Of a stretch of DNA of 64,000 bases, positions 46,665-57,268 are shown one piece after another. Source of the stretch: Clusia tigrina. Its lineage: Eukaryota > Arthropoda > Insecta > Diptera > Clusiidae. Each line of letters opens with the position of its first letter. Positions within the stretch are counted from its first letter, which is position 1. The DNA is taken from positions 33,164,516 through 33,228,515 of the forward strand of contig OV050030.1 in assembly GCA_920105625.2 (NCBI GenBank), in the 5' to 3' direction. A program made the position numbers and the translations under genes. Under the pieces are notes generated by a model that worked only from the letters and a program-made list of their open reading frames with translations, had not been told where the DNA came from and ran no database searches.

Positions 46665-47900
46665 AAATTCCATCTCCCATACTAATAACATTCTAGTCAC
46701 TTTTTCTGCCGGGGTGCTTGTGTGTAACTAAAAACGAAATTGGGGGCACGAAGACAAATGCTTTTATGTATGAATATAGGCATGTGCCTACTCGCGTATT
46801 CGTGCCTGTGTGTATAAGGGTTTGTGAGCTCGTGTGTTTGTGTGTTCGTGTCTTTGTGGATTCGTGTATTTGTGGCTTCGTGTGCTGCGTATTCGCGTGT
46901 TTGTGTGTTTGTCGTGTGAGCGTGTGCATGCTAGTTCATAAGCACCGGTGATGCTGCTCCAGCTGCTGTAAATGGCACGCGTTGTATTCCATCACGTGTC
47001 CGAAACATTTGTAAACAAATTAAATTGTAATGTTTGACATAAATTACTATGAATGCCCGTACAGGCGATCTGCACACGCATGCGCGCTGCTCCACCGCCT
47101 TCCAGCCGCACATCACTGGAACTGCAGCTCTGCAAAGTTTTCGTTTTCATTGCTTCCGCAGCAGTGAACGTGTTGACAAACTAACTGAGCATATTTCGTA
47201 GTACTCGGTTTCTATGGAAACTGCTCGTTTAAAAAAGGACACCAAGAAAAAATCCATCAGGATTCTGTTGGAAAGGTATGGAATTACAGTTTAAGATAAG
47301 GGAGGAAGTTATTACGCCCACCTTTAGGCTTACAGTGGTGGCCACAGCATGGGGATGGAACTGTTTTTTTATACCGCTGCAATTGCTGTGACCTCAAAGC
47401 CAGTGAATGGGCACATGCACTTTAGGACGTTTGGTCACCAGCATCGGTCCTGCGAAAGTGCAGTATCGCTGAGAGTGAGTGTCACTTTAGCTGCACACAA
47501 CAACAACACGATGCGTAGGCATACATAATGAAGTGGGCTTGGAATTGCAGTGCAATTTATAATGTTTGATCCATATCCCCACAGGACTTCTATAATACGT
47601 TTGAGATTACAGCCTTCCTCCTCCTCGAAAGCGAACATAACGATATCACTCTTTTGAGAAGAGATTTTCAACATAGTTTTCAATAAAATAAACATATCAA
47701 AGAAATTCCTTTGTCCCATCCCGCTTAAGAGACTTGGCTACAGTGGAACTGAAGAGACAGCGTAGTCAGACTTAGAGAAGTGTCGGAGTTCAGAAAGGAT
47801 TCTTGAGCTACTACAAAATAAACTTAAGGGGGGAACGAAACTCTCGACTGCTTAAGATCTATTTTAGGTATTATATTTTAGGTATATACTATTTTAGATA
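46665..47900. other. Repeat-poor stretch with GT-rich tract
   Basis: 46780-46930 is rich in GTGTTTGTG words. The rest is unique-looking. No gene with support is found. Confidence 0.3.
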
Positions 47901-48129
47901 CTTCCTAAACTTCCTAAACTTTTGAAACCTTTCTAAGCCTAACATAAGATTAATGAGGAGGATGTTAATAGGACACTGAGGATCTGAGGCCAGTTTTACT
48001 GGCTCGTAAACTGTTCTTCCCGTACCTTTTACTGCTATTAGGGCCAGTATTAGTGATTGGGTTGCCTGAGCTTAGAATCGCCAATGTGGGCCGTAAGAGG
48101 CAGCAGATGGCCAAAGGCTAAGCTACCTG

Positions 48130-48400
48130 TTATTTCCAATGGAACGTCAAGGTTTCTTCTGTCACTTGGTAGGAGAGATGGCAGTCTACTGGTATGACTG
48201 ATGACTGGTCATTTAGGACTGATTACGAGTCATTTTGCCAGGTGTAAACATATGCAAAGGAGAGGTATTTCAGACAGTGCACTTTGACAGGCTTGTGGAG
48301 AGGAAGATGAGTCGATGAACCACTTTTTGTGCGTGTTCCCCGCTTTCGATAGTATCAAGTTCGAGATATTTCTTACATCCTAAGTAGTGCAAACTTTGGT
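48130..48400 (+). pseudogene. LINE ORF2 tail fragment
   Basis: One frame reads GHLGLITSHFARCKHM, then after a TGA at 48284-48286, QACGEEDESMNHFLC. If that stop replaced a cysteine codon it would give the usual C-x2-C-x-H-x-C tail of RNase H-bearing LINEs. No 3' terminus is identified. Confidence 0.65.
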
Positions 48401-48889
48401 TACTTAAGGGCACAGGATTTTTTGAGGTTTATTCAAAGGAAAGTAGATTCAAAGAAAAATAGAAATGGAACGTTAAATATAGGACGAAAGATGTCTTATG
48501 GTCTGAGTGCTTATTGTTCCGACAAAAACAAACAAACAAAAAACAGACACTGTAGACTAAACCTCACACTTGGTGAATATGGGCGCAGCTTTGTACAACA
48601 TCTGCAGATTCTATATGAAGGAAGAAAAGACATCTCGGTATGTGCTCGCAATAGAAACTTTGGGATTCTGCCAATGTGTGGATTGTGATGTGAAATCTCT
48701 CGACCCAAAAATCGTTCTTAGGTATGTCCAGAAGATGGAACTCAAAGAAGAACTTTGAATACTTGATGTACATTCTTAAAGTCACAATACAAGTACCTCC
48801 ATAACAACAATAATAATAGGGTGATATCTTTGACCGACAGACGAAAGGGAGGCCATTTAAAAAGCACTTAAATCTGGACTCTATAGATA

Positions 48890-49105
48890 GCTGGGGAACA
48901 ACGATTATTGAGTTGCAACAGAAAGTTTCCTGGTTCAGAGGATTATTGAGTTGCGACAGACAGTTTCCTGGTTCAGATGATTATTGAGTTCCGACGGACA
49001 GTTTCCTGGTTCAGAGGGTTATTGACTTACGACGGACAGTTTCCTGGTTCAGAGGATTATTGAGTTGCGACGGACAGTTTCCTGGTTCAGAGGAACTGCA
49101 CTAAA
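48890..49105. repeat. 38-bp tandem repeat, five copies
   Basis: GGATTATTGAGTTGCGACGG then ACAGTTTCCTGGTTCAGA repeats with single-base changes. Confidence 0.92.
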
Positions 49106-49289
49106 ACCGTGGACGGTGTAACTGATATTTGACATACTAAATCCAGGAAACTTTGGACTCTGGTCGCATGTCGTCCAGTTAACAGGAGCTCGAGTGCTCT
49201 AAAACTGTTAACGTTGTAATGGAATGAAGTATGTTCTTTTAGCGTAATTTGGGTTATGGTGTCTTTTTGGGGGTTATGAACTCTTTTGA

Positions 49290-49560
49290 ACTTCTTCTTC
49301 TTCTTAGGTGGCCTTTACATCCCGTGGTCGGGTCATTAAAACCCGTAGTCGGGTTACGGGCGATTTGAGCAGCTCTCGCCAGACGTCTCTGCTTCATGCG
49401 CGCCTTCTCCAATTAGTTACACCAAACGTGGTTAGTGCTTCCTCAGCTTGGTCTCTCCACCGGAGGCACGGTCTCTTTCTTCGTCGTCGATCTGCGGCTT
49501 GATTTTTGATTGTCTTTTCCCTGATTATGGGCCATAATTCCAAACCAAATGTTTTTGGAT
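49290..49560. repeat. Unidentified dispersed repeat
   Basis: It begins with CTTCTTCTTCTTAGGTGGCC and twice contains an ACCCGTxGTCGGGT palindrome-like word; related sequence is at 25055. There is no coding frame with support. Confidence 0.45.
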
Positions 49561-49917
49561 TTGAAAGGCCGCCTGTTCGTAAGTCTCTTCGTGTTAGGTC
49601 ACTTCGTATTAAGTCACTTCACCGAATTTTTAAAATATATAATAGAAAAGATATTGTAGCCTAAAGGATTCATGAACATACAACATAATGTGTCGGTCGT
49701 TTCAATGGTATCACAGATTGGCCAGCTGGAATGCTTGTTAAATGAATCGATTGAAGTTTCTGAATGAGCCTACATTGTTCTAGAGTGTTCTTCAAAGCTA
49801 CATAAACGCACGTATTCGATGCTTGTTCTTCAACTTATCATTATATCATAACTTATCATCCAATAGCATAATATATAATCGTACATCGCGAATCCAAAGA
49901 TGATGATATGCTATGGG

Positions 49918-50270
49918 TTACAGCCAGTCGGAGTTGCTTGTAAATTTTGTTAGGTCTGAAAGTTCTAAAGGACTCTCTAGAAAAGGCATTCCGAAAAGTT
50001 TGAGTCTCATGCAAGCGAGGACTGAGCAATAGCAATCACAAAGAAAATGGACAACTGTTTCTGTCTCTTGTGGGTCGTTGCTGCTTCTACAATGAACATT
50101 GATCTGAATGCCCATTGCGTGCCGACAGTCCATTGACCCGTCGAGACATTTATACAGTTGCTAATGACGTGTCTGAGTTTATTAAGAAGATGGCATAAGT
50201 CGCAGTGTTTTTCCATCTCTCCTGTAAGAACGGTTAGGGTACTCCCATATCCGTTTAGGAAAACATTTGG
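49918..50270 (-). pseudogene. LINE ORF2 C-terminal fragment, minus strand
   Basis: Minus frames read HCDLCHLLNKLRHVISNC, TGQWTVGT, then DPQETETVVHFLCDC and RLKLFGMPFLESPLELSDL. It is the same family as 22640-22930 on plus, and the H-F-L-C-D-C tail is better kept here. A frameshift divides the two halves near 50100. Confidence 0.75.
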
Positions 50271-50550
50271 TCAGTTTCCACTGGGCTCTTCGAACCAGCT
50301 CGTCGTTGCTCTCTTTCCCCTTAATGTTCCTGTGTTCCGGAACCAAGACGAGAGGTACTACTGGTCGATAATGAACTAAATACCTCTCGTTAGAGAATAG
50401 CTTAGAGCTGATAAAAGTTGTAGTCAGTGCCGTGCAACAAGCTCCATGATCCCAAATTAGTGATGATTAATATATCGTTAACGGTAACGGGTAACGGACT
50501 TCTATGCCAGCGATCTCTAAGTCACCGACTGCAGTATCCCAAATTATTGA

Positions 50551-50568
50551 TTATCGATATATCGATAA
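50551..50568. promoter_or_regulatory. 18-bp palindrome with two TATCGATA motifs
   Basis: TTATCGATATATCGATAA is perfectly self-complementary and contains TATCGATA twice. In flies this octamer is the DRE bound by DREF and, with CGATA, by BEAF-32. Context is unknown. A related word, CGATATGTCGATAACAGTGA, sits at 51160, so it may simply belong to a dispersed repeat. Confidence 0.35.
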
Positions 50569-50569
50569 C

Positions 50570-51660
50570 AGTGACTTAGCTCATTTATGTAGAAGTTTTC
50601 AAGCAGTAAATATGCCAAAGGCGTTTTCAACGATTCTTCTGGCAGGAGACAAAAGATAGTTGAATATTATTTCGTCTTTTTTCATAGTAGTATAACTACA
50701 TGACTTCATTAAATTTTTCATCAACGGAGAGTCGTCATCGCCAGCCCAGAAATATGTAACTCATCTTTCTTCAACTTTTCAAAATATGCCAAATAACTAA
50801 AAAGTTCAAGGTCTGAGACTACCATACGCACCCACATAAACCATTAAAAATTTTTGGTTTGCATCATCAAAATTACAGAGAAATATTTCTTATAATTCAA
50901 AAATGGGAGCCTGATCCCTGACTGATTGTAATGTTGACATGTTTACCGTCTTCAAGAAAATCGCAATAATAATTGCCGCACAAACTTCGTTACTATCCAT
51001 GTCGACCTTTTCCGCACACTATTTGTAAATAAATGAATATTGTGCCAGCATGCTGGTGTGATCTCTGCTTAAAGCTTGATGGTACAATCACTTGATTGCG
51101 CCAGTATGCTGGTGTCTTGTATGGTTCCCTTTACCGACTGCAAGTATTCCAAATTAGCGATATGTCGATAACAGTGACCTCACTGTTAAGGTGACCAGTG
51201 ATGTTAAGAGGTGACCATCGTTAACATTGATTAGCCAACATTTCTGTTACGAACTGTTGACACTAGCAGTGCCTTCTAGCGCTGTTAATCTAATTTGTTT
51301 ACAGCGAATTGGTCGCTTTTATGTTTTACGTGAATTTTTAACATTCATTCGGTGGAAATATGATGGAACAATATTAGGTAGCATCACTACAATACTTAGC
51401 TGCTTCTTTAAATATTATGAAGCAGCAGCTGTTTGCTTATTTTGAAAGATTTGTATTGGAAATTGATATAAAAACCATCAGTTTTTTTTTGTTCATATGC
51501 TATATGTTAACCTTTAGAATATATAATATATAAGCATGCTAGATGCATTGTTATGGTTTCACGAATTAAAATCCTACCCAAGGCATATTCGTCATGCTTC
51601 TTTTTACCTCTTTTTCATTTCAACCCTTAATTGCTACTACGCATTTCTCTAAACCACTTG
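50570..51660. other. Stretch without identified genes
   Basis: It contains two related blocks (GCCAGCATGCTGGTGTGATC near 51050, GCCAGTATGCTGGTGTC near 51100). No supported coding frame. Confidence 0.35.
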
Positions 51661-51714
51661 CAGACATAATTAATTATGGTGTATGGTATACTAATAATGG
51701 CAATAATAATAGTA

Positions 51715-51925
51715 AGCCGCCCTCTGTGGTCTAGTGGTAAGCATGCTAGACTCATACCCCGAGAGTCGCAGGTTCAAATCCTGCTACTGGCTTTGTCTCC
51801 AAACTGCTTGTTTCTATAAAATCCTTTTCTCTTCGAGTCGAAAACCTCTGTAGCTAGTACTCATTCCCCCAACACCTTGCACTCATAAATAATTATGGTA
51901 GATATAATATCATTTACATTTTTGA
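51715..51925 (+). mobile_element. Full-length single-head tRNA-derived SINE
   Basis: The head has A-box region TGGTCTAGTGGTAAGC and a perfect T-arm, GCAGG-TTCAAAT-CCTGC. The acceptor ends pair in only about three positions, so it is tRNA-like, not a tRNA gene. The tail carries GCTAGTACTCATTCCCCCAA and TAATTATGGTAGATATAA. This is the simplest copy in the window and defines the family: one head plus tail, about 210 bp. Confidence 0.88.
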
Positions 51926-52003
51926 TATGCGGTTTGTGTCTTGACTACACTCACTGTCACTGAAATAAGCGAGTTTGTCGCCGCTAAATACAGGAGAGTT
52001 AAG

Positions 52004-52206
52004 CCAGAGACCACAGAGAAGCGACACTTAAACGTCAAATTTTCTGGCGTTTAAAAAAACTGTATTTGTTTATCATTAGTTGCCTATATGGATAGGTTTG
52101 TTTATCATTGGCTTACCAGAATTCTGAAGAAAATCAGCCCACACTACTACAGTTTTGCACATGTGTAAGTGTGCGCAAAAAAGAGTCATTTCTCTGTATT
52201 CTCTGG
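52004..52206. mobile_element. 203-bp MITE with CCAGAG termini
   Basis: It starts CCAGAGACCACAGAGAAGCG and ends CTCTGTATTCTCTGG. Over 80% of the interior appears shared with 55754-55957, for example GAAGAAAATCAGCC and TACAGTTTTGC.CATGTGTAAG. Flanks TTAAG and TTAAA are a possible imperfect target duplication. No coding capacity. Confidence 0.8.
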
Positions 52207-52309
52207 TTAAACGTCACTCACGACAAATCAACGATTAACGAAAGGTCGTTGCTAAGCTCATCACTACCGCCAATAACTACATGATTGTATCTCCCTGAAT
52301 GATTGCATC

Positions 52310-52515
52310 TAAACAATTGAATGAGTGCGTGAGTGTCCATCTGTAAACCAATGCAAATGTCTGCATGAGAGCTGATAACAACAATAATCTTCAAGTCAAT
52401 GCAAATGTCTGCATTCGAAATGAATAACAATTATCTTCATATCAATGTAATTGTCTGCATGCGAAATGAATAACAACAATTATCTGTAAACCAATGCAAA
52501 TGTCTGCCTGAGAGC
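52310..52515. repeat. Tandem repeat of about 55-60 bp
   Basis: CAATGCAAATGTCTGCATGA then GAGCTGATAACAACAA recurs four times with variants. Confidence 0.85.
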
Positions 52516-52539
52516 TGATAACAACAACTATACATCACT

Positions 52540-52673
52540 GACTGCAGAGGACTGCATGATTGCACATGACTGCATAAGTGGATTGACTGCTTGTCATCAA
52601 CTCATAGATTGATTGATAAATGAGTCTGTTGGCTCATCTTCCTGGGGGAGGGTAGTATATTTCGAATGGATAT
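52540..52673. repeat. Direct repeat, left copy
   Basis: GCAGAGGACTGCATGATTGC through GGTAGTATATTTCGAATGGA is repeated at 54488-54606, about 1.95 kb to the right. The intervening DNA has no arrays of its own apart from a (CT)n tract. Confidence 0.88.
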
Positions 52674-52679
52674 TGCCAC

Positions 52680-54480
52680 TGAACTGGCACTGCCACCACT
52701 GTGTGCAATGGTGTTTAACCTCCGTATGGTCCTGTCTGCGGGCCATAAAACGTGTCTGGCACAAAAAATCAATATCAGAACAAAGAGTATGACGGCGAAG
52801 AACAACAACACAGGCACACAAACAAAAAAGCAACCGTACAACAACCGAGGTTTAAGGGAAACATTTCCATGAGGTGAACGAAGAAACAAGAAAATAAAAG
52901 ACGACCGGAAAGATTTCGGATTTTGTACAAACCTTAAGAGTTTTTGAAGCGTACGTTGTTGTTGGGGCTGCAGGTGCTCGCTCTCTCTCTCTCTCTCTCT
53001 CTTTCTCTCTAACACACGGAACCGTGTGCTTAGACACGTTCACTCCAATTGTTGGAACCGTTATAATAAAATAAAATCAATATAAACTTTTTGTCGCACA
53101 TTTTTGAAATTTGGTTCATCCCAAAGTTCGACGCGGACAAATTTCTCTTTGCTGTTTTTTGTTGAAATTATTTGATTTATTTATTCAATTATTCTTTTGA
53201 TAATTGAACTCGCAAGAAATTCACTTTATGCGCTTTTAATTGTTTTGGTATTTCGTAATTGCGCCTCACAATTTCGTTGGCGTATTTTCAACCCGATTTT
53301 ATGACACAATTATTTGATGAACTTTTTCAATTTGCTTAAGGATGTTTCTTTTTTTTTTTGGATTTTCTGAATTTGGATTTGGATGACACCCCAAAATAAA
53401 AACGAAATCGAGCTGAAAAAAGTTCCACAACGAATTCAAAGAAATTTCGCAAACTCAAAACTCAAAAACACCATAAATAACGAACGAATGCGCTGTGATC
53501 GCCCCTTGGGAAAATTGCATCCAGATTTTGGTATTTTATTCAATTGGCTCAACGCAAAGAAATTCCTGGCACTGTGGCAATTGCTGCTGTTTGTTTATAG
53601 TCCGTGCAGACACGTCCGCCAGAGAGTGGCGTACGGTGGCTAAAAGAAAACTGAATGCGAAAATGCTTTTCCAGACGACTATAAGCGTGGCGCTCTGTGG
53701 CGGTGGCCCAGTGGAAAGGGGGCGATTGCGTGGTGCGAGCATTGTCGCCATCCCCACGAGCCAACGAACCAACTAACCAGCCGACCAACCCGTCAACCAA
53801 CCAGCCAACCACTGTGCAGACTGGCACGCTCGTGTGCATGCGTAGTGAGCGGGGTTGGGCTGGTGGTGGCGGCTCCATTCAATGATGCAGTCATATCGTT
53901 GGAAATAGCCATGTGTAATAATTGGGAAAATGGGCATCAGACGTGGTCAAAGAGATCAATAGTTCAATTATATATTTAACACGCAAAGCTGTAAAGTGTG
54001 GCATGTGACACTCGTTGCCATAAGCGATACGTGTCTATCAATGGCGTTGAAGGACGCTTGTGAGGGCCTATACTACAAATATGGCGTGAGTTATGAGATT
54101 ATGAATGAGCTGACGATGTGGAGTAGTCATCACACAATTTTCCTGTCGTCTATAAATTGTTTAATATCGTATAATAAATCCACATGTGTGCTGGCATATC
54201 GTTCGATGATTCATAATGGAACAAAGGATGGTGTATGAGAGAAGGTTGCTTTTGTTTTCGAGTGATTTATTCCCTATTCAGTCTGTTGCTCGGTTTTCTC
54301 CCCACATTTGTGGTTGCGCTCTCATTTCTCTTCTTGCTGACTAACCACCCAGTAGGAAATAGTTATGCACTATACAGTTTAAGTTGGAAAAGCATGTCGA
54401 ATGAGTGTTTTAGATAGTGGGCTAGGATATCCTCTGGGTACATACCTTTTGAATGATTTCCACAAAAGGCTTTCCTTTCA
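52680..54480. other. Repeat-poor stretch between the direct repeats, possibly a host 5' region
   Basis: A (CT)n tract lies at 52979-53002. Beside it, CACACGG-AA-CCGTGTG is a short perfect inverted repeat near 53013. On the minus strand 53200-52930 reads like a fly 5' untranslated exon, ending AACTCTTAAG|GTTTGT, a fair donor. This is suggestive only. The frame at 53549-53878 on minus is Trp/Val-rich from a CCAACCAACC-type tract. Confidence 0.25.
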
Positions 54481-54487
54481 ACGGCAA

Positions 54488-54606
54488 ATGCAGAGGACTG
54501 CATGAGTGCACATGACTGCATAATTGGTATGACTGCATGACATCAACTCATAGATTGATTGATAAATCTTGCTGGGAGAGGGTAGTATAGTTCGAATGGA
54601 TATGGT
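54488..54606. repeat. Direct repeat, right copy
   Basis: It matches 52540-52673 with a short internal deletion and ends exactly where the mariner relic starts. Confidence 0.88.
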
Positions 54607-54611
54607 AAAAG

Positions 54612-55575
54612 TCGGATGATACCAAACTAGGCAAATACCGGAAGTGGTTGATAGTTAAAATTCGATTTGTAGTCCAAAAACCGGTCACAACTGTCGACCG
54701 ATGAAGTGCCACAATATCCTACAACAAACGTCAACTTCATCCTGAGCAATATTCCAGTCGAATACGACGTATACTCATACATCAAACGCTTCAAAACGCT
54801 TAGACAGAGATGTGGATTACCGGTTGGTCTCGTTGAAACGACATCTTTGTGGATAATACCCTTGGAATAGTAAAAGTAAACCAACAGTGTCTTCTCGAAA
54901 CGAGATTTTTTTTGGTTTTGGTTTTTCTGGCATCTTCCAATCGGTACTTTGGAGCCCGGTTTGTGGATCATATTGAAAACACCGCGTTGTAAAGGGAATT
55001 TTGGCCTCCTTCCTAATGTCCTTCGAATGCTGAATTCAGAGAAAATGTTGGTCGTCAGTCAACTTGTTCAGAACAAACCATGCAAACACTTTTTGGAAAA
55101 CCAAATGGTCGGTCAAAAGACGATAAGATTGATGTTTTTGAGATAATCAATTCCAATTCGATTAATTTCAATGAAGATTTTGACTGACTTCACTTACCGG
55201 TTGGAATCTACGCTGATCACGGATTTTGCTTGGCCAACATGTTTCGCATAATTTATGTCCTTAGGCCCATTTTTAAGCCGCTTATACCAATCATGAACTT
55301 TGCCACGGGATAAAGAATCTTGGTTCATCAATTGAAACAATTCGGTAAAAATTTTACCAAATTCAAAACAAAATTTAATATTAACTCCTTTGTTCGATGG
55401 TCCTTTTTGTACCGATGGCATAAACACATTTTCACTTCAGACGCAATAACTCTGCTTCTATTACTCCAAATGTCATGAAATTTTGACAATACATCAATGA
55501 GGTATCTACCTTTGTGATCCATTTTAAAAAAGGTCCTTTTTACCTTGGAATGATGCACCTTGTATATTACATTAC
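54612..55575 (-). pseudogene. mariner transposase relic, second family
   Basis: On the minus strand from about 55430, frames read IKFCFEFGKIFTELFQLMNQ and HDWYKRLKNGPKDI (DNA-binding half). After a gap come FQYDPQTGL, EKPKPKKSRFEKTLLVYFYY with GIIHKDVV and LKRL (core), and a degraded HDNAPAH region (LHRSTVV). The last part, LPSLVSSDF, corresponds to the S-P-D-L-x-x-x-D-F box. Frames change several times. The end of the element and its inverted terminus are missing at 54611, where the direct repeat begins. It differs clearly from the 19.6-kb mariner. Confidence 0.78.
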
Positions 55576-55753
55576 CTTACGTTGCTTACTCGTTTACAAC
55601 GTTAACAGCACTTTTGTTTACATACACATTACTTTACGTTACGTTACAGTAAGCGTAATCCGTCCCTAATAAATAGTTGGCAAGCATTTCAATCACACCG
55701 TTCCAAACGCATTGCTCTGTTTCCCTCTTTTCTGGATGGTACCTAAATACTTA

Positions 55754-55957
55754 CCAGAGTTCACAGAGAAGCGACACTCAAACGTCAAATTTTCTGACAT
55801 TTCAAGAAAATGCCTTTGGTTATCATTAGTTGGCAATCTGTATAGGTTTGCTTATCTTTGGTTCTGAAGAAAATCAGCCACACTACTACAGTTTTGCGCA
55901 TGTGTAAGTGTGCAGAAAACGAGAGTCGTTTAAGTGTCGCGTCTCTGTGGTCTCTGG
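55754..55957. mobile_element. 204-bp MITE with CCAGAG termini
   Basis: Left CCAGAGTTCACAGAGAAGCG and right GTCTCTGTGGTCTCTGG. The subterminal GCGACACTCAAACGTCAAAT answers TTTAAGTGTCGC at the right. Flanks share TA only. Confidence 0.82.
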
Positions 55958-56219
55958 TACAGACAATGCGTATGCTGTCTGACTCAGAGAGCACTAATAA
56001 GGTGGCCGCAAGGCTACCACAAGTCTCCAACTACAGCAGATGCAGTAAATTAGATTGTCAGTTGAATTGTGAGTTAGGTGAAAACAGCTGATCGCTAGAA
56101 AAACTAAAAAAATTATGAACGTAAAATACGATCAAGAAGAAGAGGGATTTTCCCTTGCAATCACCTAATAAGAGCGTCCCGGTTTGACGTTTACGAATAA
56201 CTGAGTCGATGGGATTTTG

Positions 56220-57065
56220 AACAGAATCATTTGAATGAATCATTTTAAGAAATCATTGGAATGAATCATTAGAACGAATCATTTGAATGAATCTTTAAAA
56301 CGAATTATTAGCTCGAATAATTTTAATGAATCATTGGAATGAATCATTAGAACGAATTATTTGATCGAATCTTTAAGACGAATCTTTTGAATGAATTATT
56401 AGAATAAATCATATAAATTTATCATTACGACTAATCATTTGAATGAATCATTAAAACTAATCACTAGAACGTTTCATTTTAAGGAACTACTTGATTGAAT
56501 TATTAGAACGACTCATTTTTAGGAATCATTTGAAAGAATCATTAGAATGAATCATTTGAATTAATCATTACAACTATTCATTAGAACGAATCATTTTAAC
56601 AAATCATTGGAATGAATCATCAGAACGTATCATTCTAAGGAATCATTGGACTGAATCATTTGAATAGATCATTTGAATAAATCATTAGAACGAATATTTT
56701 AATCGAATCTCTAGGACGAATCATTGGAATGAATCATTAGAACGAATCATTTTAAGGAATCATTGGAATGATTCATTAGAACTATTCATTAGAACGTTTC
56801 ATTTTAAGGAATTACTTGATTGAATCATTAGAACGACTCATTTTTAGGAATCATTTGAATGAATCATTATAACGAATCATTTGAATGAATCACTACAACT
56901 AATCATTTGGATGGATCATTACAACTATTCATTAGAACGAATCATTAGAACGAAAAATTTTAAGGAATCATTGGAATGAATCATTAGAACGAATCATTAT
57001 ATTCAGTGATTTGAACGAATGATTAGCATGAATCATTTGACTGAATCATTTGAATGAATCTTTTA
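56220..57065. repeat. Degenerate 13-bp minisatellite upstream of the secreted-protein gene
   Basis: Some 60 units of the form AATCATTAGAACG, AATCATTTGAATG or AATCATTGGAATG. Most junctions create TGAATCATT, which holds TGAATCA (AP-1-like) and, on the other strand, TGATTCAT (matching the Exd/Hox word TGATTNAT). The array ends about 200 bp before the ATG of the next gene. Confidence 0.93.
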
Positions 57066-57268
57066 TATGCACTGAATCCAGTTCAGTGAAATGAATCGTT
57101 TGCTTACCTATTGGATCACGCTTCACACACCCACAAATTACAGTTGATACTAACTGCTTTCGAGACCCTCGAAGTTGAATACTTCACATATTTTTTTTAT
57201 AATTGATTTTGAAAAAATCAGCATGATTTTTCAACAATGTTGTTGCTTTGCTTTTGCTTTATATCAAA

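Noticed and set aside
51715..51790. Functional tRNA gene
   Set aside because: The T-arm is perfect but the acceptor stem does not pair and a SINE tail follows directly; the same head recurs in multi-head copies.
53549..53878. 109-codon minus frame
   Set aside because: Tryptophan- and valine-rich reading of a CCAACCAACCAG-type tract; no motif.
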